A stretch of 64,000 bases of DNA from NCBI RefSeq assembly GCF_900110435.1, contig NZ_FODT01000005.1:186001-250000 (forward strand), given 5' to 3'. This DNA comes from Rhodopseudomonas pseudopalustris (lineage in GTDB: Bacteria; Pseudomonadota; Alphaproteobacteria; Rhizobiales; Xanthobacteraceae). The position numbers and the translations under genes are program-made. The notes below the pieces were generated by a model. The model did not search any database. It was not told the origin of the DNA and saw nothing but the letters and a program-made list of their open reading frames with translations. Shown here piece after piece: positions 26,101 through 35,847 of this stretch (position 1 is its first letter; every line of letters starts with the position of its first letter).

Positions 26101-26140
26101 TGGGTGTTGCGCGGCGTTGCGGAACCGCCGGGGCGGCGTC

Positions 26141-26665
26141 TCAGTTCTTGGCGGCAGCCTCGCCCGGCTCGCCCTTGGGACCCGCGGGACCCGCGGGACC
26201 GGCCGGTCCCGCATCGCCTCTCAGTCCTGCAGGACCGGCAGGACCAACAGGACCAGCAGGTCCTGCCGGACCGGCCTCACCCTTGGGTCCGGCGGGGCCA
26301 GTCGGACCAGCCGGGCCTGCGGAGCCGGCAACCCCCGCTGGTCCTGCCGCGCCCGGTTCACCCTTCGGCCCGCGCGGTCCGCAATTGGCGATCAGTCGAT
26401 CGGTCAAGGTCTCGGCGCCGGATTTGAGGTCGATCTTGCAGGTCTCCGGCAAATACGACAGGGCGAACCGGAACCGTCGCGAGGACGAACTCTTGACCTT
26501 GTCACCGGTGCCGACGACTTCGACTTCCTGGTTGGGTTTGGTGGTCTTGCCGATGATCAGCAGCCGGCCGCTCTCGATCGACAGACTGTCGAGCTCGAGC
26601 GCCATCGCGGTCCCCGAGGTCATCATCAGAATCGCGGTCCCAACGAGAATGGATCGTCTTGCCAT
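26141..26665 (-). CDS. Secreted collagen-like repeat protein
   Basis: 174 aa: signal peptide ([18 protein letters not shown], ending AMA-LE), a ~75-residue N-terminal domain ([20 protein letters not shown] ... [10 protein letters not shown]), then ~23 uninterrupted Gly-X-Y triplets ([20 protein letters not shown]) to a short charged end. The GXY tract would form a collagen-type triple helix, possibly a stalk or adhesin. The ATG at 26665 has an AGGGGGT ribosome site; the longer frame upstream lacks a signal peptide. There is no LPXTG or other anchor. Divergent from the helicase gene. Confidence 0.8.
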   Translation of the reverse strand: MARRSILVGTAILMMTSGTAMALELDSLSIESGRLLIIGKTTKPNQEVEVVGTGDKVKSSSSRRFRFALSYLPETCKIDLKSGAETLTDRLIANCGPRGPKGEPGAAGPAGVAGSAGPAGPTGPAGPKGEAGPAGPAGPVGPAGPAGLRGDAGPAGPAGPAGPKGEPGEAAAKN

Positions 26666-26922
26666 AAAGCTTACCCCCTGCGTGGTTCGACCGGCGCCGA
26701 ACGCCAAATGCGCGTTGCCTGACGGGCGCGGCTCATCCGCGACCGCCGCGATCGAGGATAACCGAACGCTGCCGCCAGCATAGCCGCGCGAACGCGACAT
26801 TTTCGATACGTCACGCAAGTTCCGTGGATGACGGCGCAGTGCACTGCGCCGGGCCATGAACGGCGTTGCGAACAAAGCAGGAATCAGGGAGCGTCGGCCT
26901 TCATCCCGACAGGCGCTGATTC

Positions 26923-28989
26923 GTGTCTCTGCCCGCAACCTATCTCGACGGCCTCAATCCGGAGCAGCGTCGCGCCGTTGAACATGGCGTGGGTGCAGGT
27001 CCCTGCCCGCCGCTGCTGGTGATCGCCGGCGCCGGCTCCGGCAAGACCAACACGCTGGCGCATCGCGTCGCGCATCTCGTCGTCAACGGCGCCGATCCGC
27101 ATCGCATTCTGCTGATGACATTCTCGCGACGCGCCGCCGCCGAGATGACCCGGCGTGTCGAGCGGATCGCGCGCCGCGTGATGGGCGATGGCGCACGCGG
27201 AGGTTACGGCGCGCTGAGCTGGGCCGGAACGTTCCACGGCATCGGCGCGCGGCTGCTGCGCGAACATGCCGAGCGCATCGGCCTCGATCCGGCCTTCACG
27301 ATTCACGACCGCGAGGACTCCGCCGACCTGATGAATCTGGTCCGGCACGACCTCGGTTTCTCGAAGACGGAAAGCCGTTTCCCCGCCAAGGCGACCTGCC
27401 TGTCGATCTACTCGCGCTGCGTCAATGCCGGGCTGCCGCTCGATCAGGTGCTCGGCGCGAACTATCCGTGGTGCGCCGGCTGGGCTGCCGAGCTGAAGCA
27501 GTTGTTCGCCGGCTATGTCGACGCCAAGCAGCGCCACAACGTGCTGGATTACGATGATCTGCTGCTGTACTGGGCGCAGACCATGACCGAGCCGGCGCTG
27601 GCCGACGAGATCGGCAGCCGGTTCGACCATGTGATGGTCGACGAATATCAAGACACCAACGCGCTGCAGGCGTCGATCCTGCTGGGGCTCAAGCCCGAGG
27701 GCCGGGGCCTCACCGTGGTCGGCGACGACGCGCAGTCGATCTATTCGTTCCGCGCCGCCACCGTGCGCAACATCCTCGACTTCCCGAAGGCGTTCAGCCC
27801 GCCGGCCCGCATCGTCACGCTCGACCGCAATTATCGGTCAACGCAAGCCATCCTCGGCGCGGCGAACGGCGTGATCGATCTCGCCGCCGAGCGCTTCACC
27901 AAGAATCTCTGGACCGACCGCGCCATCGGAGCGCGACCGCAGCTCGTCGGCGTGCGCGACGAGGCCGATCAGGCGCGCTATATCGTCGAGCGCGTGCTCG
28001 AGCATCGCGAAAGCGGAACCACGCTGAAGCAACAGGCGGTGCTGTTTCGCACCTCGTCGCATTCCGCGCCGCTCGAACTCGAACTGACCCGCCGCAACAT
28101 TCCCTTCGTGAAGTTCGGCGGGTTGAAATTTCTCGACGCCGCACACGTCAAGGACATGCTGGCGCTGCTACGCTTCGTGCAGAACCCGCGCGACCGGGTC
28201 GCCGGCTTCCGGGTGATGCTGCTGATACCCGGCATCGGCCCCGCCTCGGCGCAGAAGGCGCTCGACGCCATCAGCGCCGCCGCCGATCCGCTCGCCGCGC
28301 TCGCCAATGTCCCCTCGCCGCCGCGCGCCGGCGCCGACTGGCGCGACTTCATCGATGCGGTGCGCGAGTTGCGCGACGGTGTCGCCGGCTGGCCGGCCGA
28401 GATCGAACGCGCACGGCTGTGGTACGAGCCGCATCTCGACAGGATTCACGACGACGTCGCGACGCGCCGTGCCGACCTGGTGCAGCTCGCGCAGATCGCC
28501 TCCGGCTATCCGTCACGCGAGCGCTTCCTCACCGAGCTGACGCTCGACCCGCCGGACGCGACGTCCGATCAGGCCGGTGTGCCGCTGCTCGACGAGGACT
28601 ATCTGATCCTGTCGACGATCCATTCCGCCAAGGGCCAGGAATGGAAGTCGGTGTTTGTGCTCAACGTTGTCGACGGTTGTATGCCGTCCGATCTCGGCAC
28701 CGGAACATCCGCCGAAATCGAGGAGGAGCGCCGCCTGCTCTATGTCGCGATGACGAGGGCGCGGGACGATCTGCATCTCGTGGTGCCGCAGCGCTTCTTC
28801 ACGCACGGCCAGAATGCGATGGGCGATCGCCACGTCTACGCCGCGCGCAGCCGCTTCATTCCCGACAGGCTGCTGACTCTGTTCGAGCGCGTGAGCTGGC
28901 CACACGTCGCGCCATCCACCGCCGGCTATCCCACCCGGCAAGCGCCGCCGATCGATATCGGCGCGCGGATGCGCGGAATGTGGCGCTGA
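26923..28989 (+). CDS. UvrD/PcrA-type superfamily 1 DNA helicase
   Basis: ATP-dependent 3'-5' helicase (688 aa) of the UvrD/Rep class. All motifs are present: Q-motif LNPEQRRAV, Walker A AGAGSGKT, motif Ia [10 protein letters not shown], motif [10 protein letters not shown], motif [16 protein letters not shown], motif [10 protein letters not shown], motif [12 protein letters not shown] and motif [13 protein letters not shown]. It is shorter at the C-terminus than canonical UvrD (~720-850 aa) and so may be a second, specialised copy. The GTG at 26923 sits just before the Q-motif. Located between the collagen-like gene and a small monooxygenase-like gene, with no evident operon partner. Confidence 0.93.
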   Translation: MSLPATYLDGLNPEQRRAVEHGVGAGPCPPLLVIAGAGSGKTNTLAHRVAHLVVNGADPHRILLMTFSRRAAAEMTRRVERIARRVMGDGARGGYGALSWAGTFHGIGARLLREHAERIGLDPAFTIHDREDSADLMNLVRHDLGFSKTESRFPAKATCLSIYSRCVNAGLPLDQVLGANYPWCAGWAAELKQLFAGYVDAKQRHNVLDYDDLLLYWAQTMTEPALADEIGSRFDHVMVDEYQDTNALQASILLGLKPEGRGLTVVGDDAQSIYSFRAATVRNILDFPKAFSPPARIVTLDRNYRSTQAILGAANGVIDLAAERFTKNLWTDRAIGARPQLVGVRDEADQARYIVERVLEHRESGTTLKQQAVLFRTSSHSAPLELELTRRNIPFVKFGGLKFLDAAHVKDMLALLRFVQNPRDRVAGFRVMLLIPGIGPASAQKALDAISAAADPLAALANVPSPPRAGADWRDFIDAVRELRDGVAGWPAEIERARLWYEPHLDRIHDDVATRRADLVQLAQIASGYPSRERFLTELTLDPPDATSDQAGVPLLDEDYLILSTIHSAKGQEWKSVFVLNVVDGCMPSDLGTGTSAEIEEERRLLYVAMTRARDDLHLVVPQRFFTHGQNAMGDRHVYAARSRFIPDRLLTLFERVSWPHVAPSTAGYPTRQAPPIDIGARMRGMWR

Positions 28990-29004
28990 CGTGGGCTTTG
29001 CGCT

Positions 29005-29322
29005 TCAGGCCGCAGCCGTGATCGTGCCGCTGGATGCATTGTCAACGATCACCGGGCTGTCGAACCAGGAGATCACCGGCTCAGCGCCATAGAGCTGCGC
29101 CACCCGCGCGCGCCATTCGCCAGCATAAACCTTTTCCGCGGCCTCGCGCGATTCCCATAGATACACGCCGCCGGCGGTGCAGCCGTCCTCTGAGCGGATA
29201 TAGTATTTGCGGATCAACCCCGGAAGCTTGTGGTATTTCGGCGCGCTGCTTTGAAAGCGCTTCGCCGCCTCCTCCAGGCTGATCGGTTCGGCCAGCGCAA
29301 ACTGCACGATCGTCGTGATCAT
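29005..29322 (-). CDS. YdhR-like small monooxygenase-fold protein
   Basis: 105 aa with a ferredoxin-like alpha/beta pattern of the putative monooxygenase YdhR family: MITTIVQFALAEPISLEEAA, then APKYHKLPGLIRKYYIRSED, then GGVYLWESREAAEKVYAGEW and a C-terminal FDSPVIVDN. Such proteins form dimers; their substrates are generally unknown. The ATG at 29322 follows GGGGAGG by 5 bases. A decayed enoyl-CoA hydratase lies immediately upstream in the same direction. Confidence 0.75.
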   Translation of the reverse strand: MITTIVQFALAEPISLEEAAKRFQSSAPKYHKLPGLIRKYYIRSEDGCTAGGVYLWESREAAEKVYAGEWRARVAQLYGAEPVISWFDSPVIVDNASSGTITAAA

Positions 29323-29379
29323 CAAAACCTCCCCAGTTCGTTTGCACCCATCCTAACGCAGAATCCGCGGCGTCGCCGC

Positions 29380-29707
29380 TCACTTTTCGTGAAACTGTGG
29401 TTTGCTGCGGTTGCAGGAAGGCTGCGACCCCCTCCTTGTGGTGCTCGCTCATACCCGCGAGCGCGAACTGGCCGATGTCCATGTGGCTGGCGAGATCGTC
29501 CAGCGCGTGCGCCAATCAGCTGACGGTCAGCTTGGTCATCGCCGCCGCCATCGGCGGCTGCGCCGCCACCGTGTCGGCAAGTGTCATCGTCACGGCGAAC
29601 GCTTGCCCGGGATCGGCCGGTTGCTCGACCAGTCCCCATTCGCAGGCTTGGTCCGCGCCGATCTTGTCTTCGGTGAGGATCGCCCATGCTTGGTTCGCGC
29701 CGGCCGA
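29380..29707 (-). pseudogene. Enoyl-CoA hydratase/isomerase C-terminal fragment
   Basis: Reading the minus strand gives the last third of a crotonase-family enzyme ([20 protein letters not shown], then FAVTMTLADTVAAQPPMAAA, MTKLTVS) followed by an in-frame TGA near 29522, then ALDDLASHMDIGQFALAGMS and EHHKEGVAAFLQ. A single-base shift there restores the family-like ending KPQFHEK and a stop at 29380-29382. The N-terminal two-thirds is missing: a stop lies just upstream and the nitrile hydratase operon begins at 29785. Truncation, nonsense and frameshift together make it a pseudogene. Confidence 0.75.
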
Positions 29708-29784
29708 TCAGAAGCGGCATCATCGGAACGACGTTAGCAGAGTCCGCGCTCGACAGCGCGCCACACTTCCGCCTATCCTTCGGC

Positions 29785-30411
29785 ATGTCCGGACACGATC
29801 ATCACCACGACCATGACCACTCCGAGTTATCGGAGACCGAATTGCGGGTGCGCGCGCTCGAGACGATCCTGACCGAAAAAGGCTACGTCGATCCAGCCGC
29901 GCTGGACCTGCTGATCGAGACCTACGAGACCCGGGTCGGCCCGCGCAATGGCGCGCGCGTGGTGGCGAAGGCCTGGGTTGATGCCGCGTTTCGCGAGCGG
30001 TTGTTCAAGGACGCCACCGCCGCAATCGCCGAGCTGGACTACACCGGCCGTCAGGGCGAGCACATCGTCGCGGTCGAAAATACGCCGGCGACGCATAACA
30101 TGGTCGTCTGTACGTTGTGCTCCTGCTATCCGTGGCCGGTGCTTGGTCTGCCGCCGGTCTGGTACAAATCCGCGCCGTATCGCTCCCGTGTGGTGAAGGA
30201 GCCGCGCGCGGTGCTGGCCGATTTCGGCGTCACGCTGCCCGACGACACAGCGATCCGGGTGTGGGATTCGACGGCGGAAATTCGCTACCTCGTCATCCCG
30301 ATGCGACCGGCGGGGACCGACGGCTTCAGCGAGGAGCGTCTCGCCGATCTCGTCACCCGCGACAGCATGATCGGCACCGGCCTCGCGCACGCTCCGGCGG
30401 AGACCGCGTGA
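29785..30411 (+). CDS. nthA: Nitrile hydratase alpha subunit, cobalt type
   Basis: Catalytic subunit (208 aa) that hydrates nitriles to amides in the cytoplasm. The metal claw VCTLCSC (Cys109, Cys112, Cys114) has threonine at the second position, which marks the low-spin Co(III) class rather than the iron class (CSLCSC). The start [12 protein letters not shown] is His-rich. The following [10 protein letters not shown] and [15 protein letters not shown] are family-typical. I use the ATG at 29785; the frame is open to 29686 but without a better start. Its stop overlaps the beta start (TGATG). Confidence 0.95.
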   Translation: MSGHDHHHDHDHSELSETELRVRALETILTEKGYVDPAALDLLIETYETRVGPRNGARVVAKAWVDAAFRERLFKDATAAIAELDYTGRQGEHIVAVENTPATHNMVVCTLCSCYPWPVLGLPPVWYKSAPYRSRVVKEPRAVLADFGVTLPDDTAIRVWDSTAEIRYLVIPMRPAGTDGFSEERLADLVTRDSMIGTGLAHAPAETA

Positions 30412-31067
30412 TGAACGGCGCGCACGATATGGGCGGCGTCGACGGCTTCGGCCCGGTCGTGCCCGAAACCGACGAGCCGATGTTTCATGCCGAATGGGAA
30501 CGCCGCGCCTTCGCGTTGACGCTGGCGATGGCGCGGCCCGGCGGCTGGAACATCGACATGTCGCGGTACGCCCGCGAGAACCGCGCGCCGCCGGACTATC
30601 TGTCGAAGAGCTATTATCAGATCTGGCTCGCCGGTCTCGAGCGGCTGATGGCCGAGCGCGACCTCGTCGCGCCCGACGAGATCGCCGCCGCGCGACCGCT
30701 GCATCCGCGCCGCAATGTTGCGGCGCTATCTGCCAACGACGTCGCGCCGATGCTGGCGCGCGGCGCACCGACCGATCGCCCGGCGACAGCCCCTGCCCGG
30801 TTCGCGATCGGGGACCGCGTGCGCGCCAGAAACATCCATCCGCCGACCCACACCCGACTGCCGCGCTATGTCCGCGGCCATGTCGGGGTGATCGAGCTGC
30901 TGCACGGCGTGCACGTCTATCCCGACAGCCATGCGCTCGGCGCCGGCGAACAGGCGCAATGGCTCTACACCGTGACGTTCGACGGCCGCGAATTGTGGGG
31001 CGACGATTGCGACGCGTCGGTACGGATCTCGGTCGACGCCTGGGACTGCTATCTGGAGCCGGCCTGA
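30411..31067 (+). CDS. nthB: Nitrile hydratase beta subunit
   Basis: Structural partner (218 aa) of the alpha subunit. Family features: N-terminal [45 protein letters not shown], and the C-terminal barrel with RARNIHPPTHTRLPRYVRGH and GEQAQWLYTVTFDGRELWG. It overlaps the alpha gene by one base and the activator gene by one base (both TGATG), implying coupled translation and matched amounts. Confidence 0.95.
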   Translation: MNGAHDMGGVDGFGPVVPETDEPMFHAEWERRAFALTLAMARPGGWNIDMSRYARENRAPPDYLSKSYYQIWLAGLERLMAERDLVAPDEIAAARPLHPRRNVAALSANDVAPMLARGAPTDRPATAPARFAIGDRVRARNIHPPTHTRLPRYVRGHVGVIELLHGVHVYPDSHALGAGEQAQWLYTVTFDGRELWGDDCDASVRISVDAWDCYLEPA

Positions 31068-31459
31068 TGACCGCCGATACCGAAGCAGCGGCAGTTACGG
31101 CGCAGGCTGTGCCGGGCGTGCCGCGCGACGACGACGGCCCGGTGTTTCGCGAACCGTGGGAAGCCCATGCCTTTGCGATGGCGGTGACGCTGCATGCGCG
31201 CGGCTTGTTCACCTGGCCGGAATGGGCGGCGGCGCTCGCCGACGAGATCAAGCGCGCGCAGCAGCGCGGCGATCCCGACAGCGGCGATACCTATTATCAG
31301 CATTGGCTCGCCACGCTGGAACGGCTGATCGCCGACAAGGGCGTCGCCAGCACGGCGACGCAAATGCGCTATCGCCATGCGTGGGATCACGCCGCGGATC
31401 GCACGCCGCACGGTCAGCCGATCGAACTCCTGCCGGGCGATTTCATCCCGCAGCCATGA
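31067..31459 (+). CDS. Nitrile hydratase accessory/activator protein (P14K-like)
   Basis: 130 aa, homologous to the N-terminal part of the beta subunit (FREPWEAHAFAMAVTLHARG, TWPEWAAALADEIKRAQ, YYQHWLATLERLIADKG), as in the P14K/NhlE activators that swap cobalt-loaded alpha subunit into the enzyme. This agrees with the cobalt-type claw in alpha. The gene overlaps nthB by one base and closes the operon. No amidase, nitrile-related regulator or cobalt transporter gene is next to it in this window. Confidence 0.88.
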   Translation: MTADTEAAAVTAQAVPGVPRDDDGPVFREPWEAHAFAMAVTLHARGLFTWPEWAAALADEIKRAQQRGDPDSGDTYYQHWLATLERLIADKGVASTATQMRYRHAWDHAADRTPHGQPIELLPGDFIPQP

Positions 31460-31648
31460 TCGCGACGCGTCGCGCCGGTCATTTCGGGGCGCGCGCGACG
31501 TCATACCGCAGAGCAGCCGGCTTCGGCAAAAGCCGCGTTAACGTTGCTGATGCAAAATTGCTCCAAAACCGTACCGGATCAACGACGATCGGTAAATCAT
31601 CCATCATTGTGCCGGTTTCGCCGGCCATAAACCGATCCGGCAACTGCG

Positions 31649-32809
31649 GTGAGACGGGTGCGGACGGTGCAGATCGAAGCGTGCGAGCGAACCATCGACT
31701 GGGTGGCTGAGACGACCGACCGCTATGTTGCGGAATGCACGCGTGACGTCGGCAGGTTCCTGGGCCGCGCCGCAGCGCTCGGCCCGCAGGCGGCGGTGAC
31801 GCCGTTCCAATCCGAAAACTGGCTGTCGCCCTGGCTCAAAGGCCTGGCGCCAGCCGCCGATGTGGAACCGCTGCTGATTACCGTTCGCGACAGCGTGCGC
31901 GGTGAGATCGCGATGCTGCTGCCGCTGGTGCTGCGCCGGTTCTATGGACTGACGCTCGTCGAGTTCGCCGATCTGTCGGTTTCCGATTACAATATCCCGC
32001 TGCTCGGCCCCGCGGCGCCGACCACCCCGGAAAAAGCCGCCGAGGCGTTCGACGCCGCGCTGGCGGTGATGCCGCCGGTCGACGTGATCCGGCTGTGCAA
32101 TCTCCCGCTGGCCGTGAACGGCCGCATCAATCCGCTGGCGCTGCTGCCCGGTTTGTCGCAGGGCTCGGTGCGCAACGTCACCGCCCTGCCCACAAATTGG
32201 GACGATTATCTCGCCTTGCGATCGCGCAAATTCCGAAAGGCGCTGCGCCAGCACCACCGCGCACTCGATGCGCTCGGCGGCGCGACCGCGCGGATGATCA
32301 CAAGCGGCGCCGAAGCGGGCCGCCTGCTGGACCGTCTCGACAGCTTGCAGCGCGCGCGGATCGCGGCGCGCGGCAAGCGCTACGTGCTGGACCGCCCTGC
32401 CTATTCGAATTTCTATCGCAACGTGTTCGAGCACGGCCGCGCGGATCGCTTCGCGATGCTGTCGGTGCTCGAATCCGGCGACACCGTCGTCGCGATCGCC
32501 TACAGCCTGTTGCATCAGCGGACCTGCACCACCGTGCGGCTCGCCCATCTCGGCGAGCAATGGAGCCGCTGCTCCCCGGGCATCGTTCTGGCGAGCGAGA
32601 TGATCCGCTGGATGATCGAGAACGGTGTGGAGACATTCGATCTCGGCGCCGGCGGCTATGACTACAAAAAACGGCTCGGCTGCGAAGCGCAGCCGCTGCT
32701 GGCGCTGGAAAAAGCGATGAGCATCAAGGGCCGCATGGCGCTGTCGGCCTGGACCACTTTCGCCGGCCGGCGATCGCTGATTCAGTCGCTCGCCGCCAAG
32801 GCGTCGTAG
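31649..32809 (+). CDS. GNAT/FemAB-like acyltransferase (CelD/BcsL type)
   Basis: 386 aa with the acetyltransferase fold of the CelD family linked to cellulose and other exopolysaccharide synthesis. Typical stretches: PFQSENWLSPWLKG, LRRFYGLTLVEFADLSVSDY, KFRKALRQHHRAL, and the C-terminal YSLLHQRTCTTVRLAH with FDLGAGGYDYKKRLG (characteristic of this family). It has no signal or membrane helix, so it acts in the cytoplasm on CoA-activated donors. The start is one of several close GTG codons (31649, 31658, 31667). Possible link to surface glycans, but no polysaccharide genes are adjacent. Confidence 0.82.
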   Translation: MRRVRTVQIEACERTIDWVAETTDRYVAECTRDVGRFLGRAAALGPQAAVTPFQSENWLSPWLKGLAPAADVEPLLITVRDSVRGEIAMLLPLVLRRFYGLTLVEFADLSVSDYNIPLLGPAAPTTPEKAAEAFDAALAVMPPVDVIRLCNLPLAVNGRINPLALLPGLSQGSVRNVTALPTNWDDYLALRSRKFRKALRQHHRALDALGGATARMITSGAEAGRLLDRLDSLQRARIAARGKRYVLDRPAYSNFYRNVFEHGRADRFAMLSVLESGDTVVAIAYSLLHQRTCTTVRLAHLGEQWSRCSPGIVLASEMIRWMIENGVETFDLGAGGYDYKKRLGCEAQPLLALEKAMSIKGRMALSAWTTFAGRRSLIQSLAAKAS

Positions 32810-34095
32810 ACCAGCTTCTTGAACGCAGGCACGACGCGCCCGCGCTCGCTCTCGGTCTGCTGCATCAGGATGAAGATCAGGTCCCGCTTGGGATCGACGC
32901 CGAAATAGGTCCCGCTGCCGCCATCCCATTTCAGCTCGCCGATCGAGCCTGGAGGTGGCGGTTTCGCCGCGCCCGGTTCGACCCGCACCGCAAGGCCATA
33001 ACCGAACCCGAAGCCGTCTCCGGGGAAATAGAAGTAGTCGCGCGCGACGCCCGACTCGGGACCGATTTGATCCGTCGTCATCGCCTTGAACGCCGCCGGG
33101 CTCAGATAGCGCCTGCCGTCGAGTTCGCCGCCGTTGAGGATCATTCGGGCGAAGCGCGCATAGTCGATGATGGTCGTGACCAGGCCGCCGCCCCCGGACT
33201 GCCACTCCGGATGGGCGCGGCGCTTGCGCTCGGAGACGACCAGGACGGTGTCGCCCGGCAGCGGCTCGGCCATCCTTGCGCGCTCGTCGTCGCTGTCGAG
33301 GACGTATTTCGTGCTGGTCATGCCGAGCGGATCGAAAATGTGCTGCTTTTCGAACTGATACAGCGTCTGGCCCGAGACGATCTCGATGACGCGCCCGAGC
33401 ACGTCGGTGGAATGGCCGTAGCGCCACAGCGTGCCGGGTTGCCGCGCCAGTGGAAGCCGCGCAATCCGCTCGGCGAAGGCGGCGTTGTCGAACGCGCCGG
33501 CGAAGATGTCGGCGTCCCGATAGGCCTGCCGGATCAACGGGCCGCCGATATAGCTGTAGGTGATGCCGGAGGTGTGCCGCAGCAGATCCGCGATCGTCAC
33601 CGGCCGGTTCGCGGCGACGCGCTCGAGCGCGGGCTTACCATTGTCCGCCATGGATTCGAAGCCGACCTCGACGTCGGCGAAGGCCGGGATGAATTTCGAG
33701 ACCGGATCATCCAGCGCGATCTTGCCGGCGTCGATCAGCATCATCGCCGCGACGCTGGTGATCGGCTTGGTCATCGAATGCAGCGCGAAGATCGTGTCCG
33801 CCGTCATCGGGCTGTGGCGCGTCACGTCGCGAACGCCGAAACATTGCAGATAAGGCGGCTTGCCACGCTGCTGGATCAATATGACGGCGCCGGGCAGTTT
33901 TCCGGTTGCGACCTCATGATCGAAGAAGGCGTTGATCGGTGCGAACCGGTGAGCCGGCGGCGAAGGCGCATCGGCCATGCAATCAGCCGCCGCCGCAGGC
34001 GCGATCGACAGCCACGCCGATGCCAACATCGATTGGCCGATACGCATCACGGCGCGGCCGATCAGTCGGGCCTCAGACCCGCCGCCTCTCGGCAT
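32782..34095 (-). CDS. Exported serine hydrolase, beta-lactamase class C/esterase family
   Basis: Periplasmic or secreted serine hydrolase (~437 aa). The catalytic SxxK is in FALHSMTKPITSVAAMM; the Tyr motif is probably RYGHSTDVLG; the third motif region is near WQSGGGGLVTT. Similar proteins are esterases or peptidases rather than true beta-lactamases. A signal peptide ends APAAAA-DC. The ATG at 34095 starts one base after the queC stop, suggesting coupling; an ATG at 34047 would give a shorter leader. Its 3' end overlaps the convergent GNAT gene by 28 bases. Confidence 0.85.
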   Translation of the reverse strand: MPRGGGSEARLIGRAVMRIGQSMLASAWLSIAPAAAADCMADAPSPPAHRFAPINAFFDHEVATGKLPGAVILIQQRGKPPYLQCFGVRDVTRHSPMTADTIFALHSMTKPITSVAAMMLIDAGKIALDDPVSKFIPAFADVEVGFESMADNGKPALERVAANRPVTIADLLRHTSGITYSYIGGPLIRQAYRDADIFAGAFDNAAFAERIARLPLARQPGTLWRYGHSTDVLGRVIEIVSGQTLYQFEKQHIFDPLGMTSTKYVLDSDDERARMAEPLPGDTVLVVSERKRRAHPEWQSGGGGLVTTIIDYARFARMILNGGELDGRRYLSPAAFKAMTTDQIGPESGVARDYFYFPGDGFGFGYGLAVRVEPGAAKPPPPGSIGELKWDGGSGTYFGVDPKRDLIFILMQQTESERGRVVPAFKKLVYDALAASD

Positions 34096-34096
34096 C

Positions 34097-34813
34097 CTAA
34101 CGAGCCTTCGCCGAATATTCGCGCCACCCCTTGGCGCGCAGCGCGCAGGCCGGGCATTCGCCGCAGCCATAGCCCCAATCGTGCCGCGCACCGCGTTCGC
34201 CGAGATAACAAGTGTGCGAGTGCTCGACGATCAGGTCGACCAGCGCGCTGCCGCCGAGATCTTGCGCGAGCTGCCAGGTCGCGGCCTTGTCGCGCCACAT
34301 CAGCGGCGTGTGCAGTTTGACGTCGCGGGCCATGCCGAGGCTGATCGCGCTTTGCAGCGCCCGGATGGTGTCGTCGCGGCAATCCGGATAGCCGGAGTAA
34401 TCGGTCTCGCACATCCCGCCGACGATGTCGGCGATGCCGCGTCGATAGGCGAGCGCCGCGGCGAATGTCAGGAAGATCAGATTGCGGCCCGGCACGAACG
34501 TGTTGGGCAGGCCATCGGCGCCCATTGCGATTTCGACGTCGCGGGTCAGCGCGGTGTCGGAGATCGCGCTCAGGGTCGGGATCGCCAGCGTGTGGCTGTC
34601 GCCGAGCTTGGCGGCCCATTCGGGACTGATCGCGCGAAACCCATCGAGCAGCTTCGCCCGGCAGTCGAGTTCGACGGCGTGGCGCTGGCCGTAGTCGAAG
34701 CCGATCATCTCGACCCGCGCAAAGCGCGACAGCGCCCAGGCGAGACATGTCGCGGAATCCTGGCCGCCGGAAAACAGCACCAGCGCGGTGTGATCTGAAG
34801 ATGCTTCGGTCAT
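34097..34813 (-). CDS. queC: 7-cyano-7-deazaguanine synthase
   Basis: Cytoplasmic enzyme (238 aa) converting carboxy-deazaguanine to preQ0 with ATP and ammonia, for the tRNA base queuosine. The PP-loop [18 protein letters not shown] lies near the N-terminus; [31 protein letters not shown] and [16 protein letters not shown] are family blocks; a C-terminal zinc site is CYLG plus GCGECPAC. I use the ATG at 34813. It precedes the serine hydrolase gene in the same direction; other queuosine genes are not in the window. Confidence 0.95.
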   Translation of the reverse strand: MTEASSDHTALVLFSGGQDSATCLAWALSRFARVEMIGFDYGQRHAVELDCRAKLLDGFRAISPEWAAKLGDSHTLAIPTLSAISDTALTRDVEIAMGADGLPNTFVPGRNLIFLTFAAALAYRRGIADIVGGMCETDYSGYPDCRDDTIRALQSAISLGMARDVKLHTPLMWRDKAATWQLAQDLGGSALVDLIVEHSHTCYLGERGARHDWGYGCGECPACALRAKGWREYSAKAR

Positions 34814-34926
34814 GCGGTTCGATCTAGCATCGCGCGCCGCGCCCGCCAAATCGCCGCGGTTTTCGCTGGGACGGACGGCCTGGTTGCGGCATAGGAGGCG
34901 GACCCACTCAAGCCCCGGACGCCATC

Positions 34927-35763
34927 ATGACCCCTTCCCGCGACATCGCCCGCCTGCTCGAGATCATGGCGCAGCTGCGTACGCCCGAGACCGGCTGCCC
35001 GTGGGATCTGGAGCAGGATTTTGCGACGATCGCGCCCTACACCATCGAGGAAGCCTTCGAGGTCGCCGAGGCGATCGCCCGCAACGATCTCGACGATCTG
35101 CGCGAGGAACTCGGCGATCTGCTGCTGCAGGTCGTGTTTCATGCGCGGATCGCCGAGGAGCGCGGCGCGTTCGCGTTCGGCGATGTTGTCGAGGCGGTGA
35201 CCGGAAAGATGATCCGCCGCCACCCCCATGTGTTCACCGACAGCGAGGGGCGGCTGGCCCCGTCGCATGTCGAGGGCGTGTGGGACCGGATCAAGGCAGA
35301 GGAGAAGGCCGAGCGCGCTGCTCGCCGCGGCGAGCCGGTGGCGCCGCAGAGTTCCGTCCTCGCCGGCGTAAAGGCCGGGCAGCCGGCGTTGTCGCGGGCG
35401 ATGGAGCTGCAGCGCAAGGCGTCGAAGGTCGGGTTCGACTGGAACGATCCGCGCGAGGTGCTGAAGAAGATCCGCGAGGAAGCCGACGAGATCGAGGTCG
35501 CGCTCGATCGCGGCGACAAGGACCACATCGCCGAAGAGACCGGCGACCTGATGTTCGCGCTGGTCAACCTCGCCCGCCACACCGGCGCCGACCCGGAAAT
35601 GGCGCTGCGCGGAACCAACGCCAAATTCGAACGCCGTTTCAGCTATATCGAGCAGGCGCTGGCGGCGCGGGGGAAGTCGCCGGACACCGCCACCCTGGCC
35701 GAAATGGATGCGCTGTGGGACGAGGCGAAGCGGGCCGAGACGCCGGGCGAAAACCAACGATAA
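34927..35763 (+). CDS. mazG: Nucleoside triphosphate pyrophosphohydrolase
   Basis: House-cleaning enzyme (278 aa) hydrolysing NTPs to NMPs. Two MazG domains are visible: the first with RTPETGCPWDLEQDFATIAP, YTIEEAFEVAEAI and LREELGDLLLQVVFHARIAE (the EExxE...ExxD magnesium site), the second around LKKIREEADEIEVALD and HIAEETGDLMFALVNLARH. The length matches the full-length two-domain E. coli type. It is divergent from queC with ~110 bases between starts. Confidence 0.95.
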   Translation: MTPSRDIARLLEIMAQLRTPETGCPWDLEQDFATIAPYTIEEAFEVAEAIARNDLDDLREELGDLLLQVVFHARIAEERGAFAFGDVVEAVTGKMIRRHPHVFTDSEGRLAPSHVEGVWDRIKAEEKAERAARRGEPVAPQSSVLAGVKAGQPALSRAMELQRKASKVGFDWNDPREVLKKIREEADEIEVALDRGDKDHIAEETGDLMFALVNLARHTGADPEMALRGTNAKFERRFSYIEQALAARGKSPDTATLAEMDALWDEAKRAETPGENQR

Positions 35764-35847
35764 ACCCGGCCCGCCCGGTTCCGTTCGGGCCAGCGGCCCC
35801 CTATCTGTCTCAGCAGTGTGACCAACAAAGGGGGCGGCGCAAGCGCC

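Noticed and set aside
29322-29786. 154-aa minus-strand ORF over the crotonase fragment
   Set aside because: It is the wrong frame; the crotonase-like reading is in another frame with a stop and frameshift.
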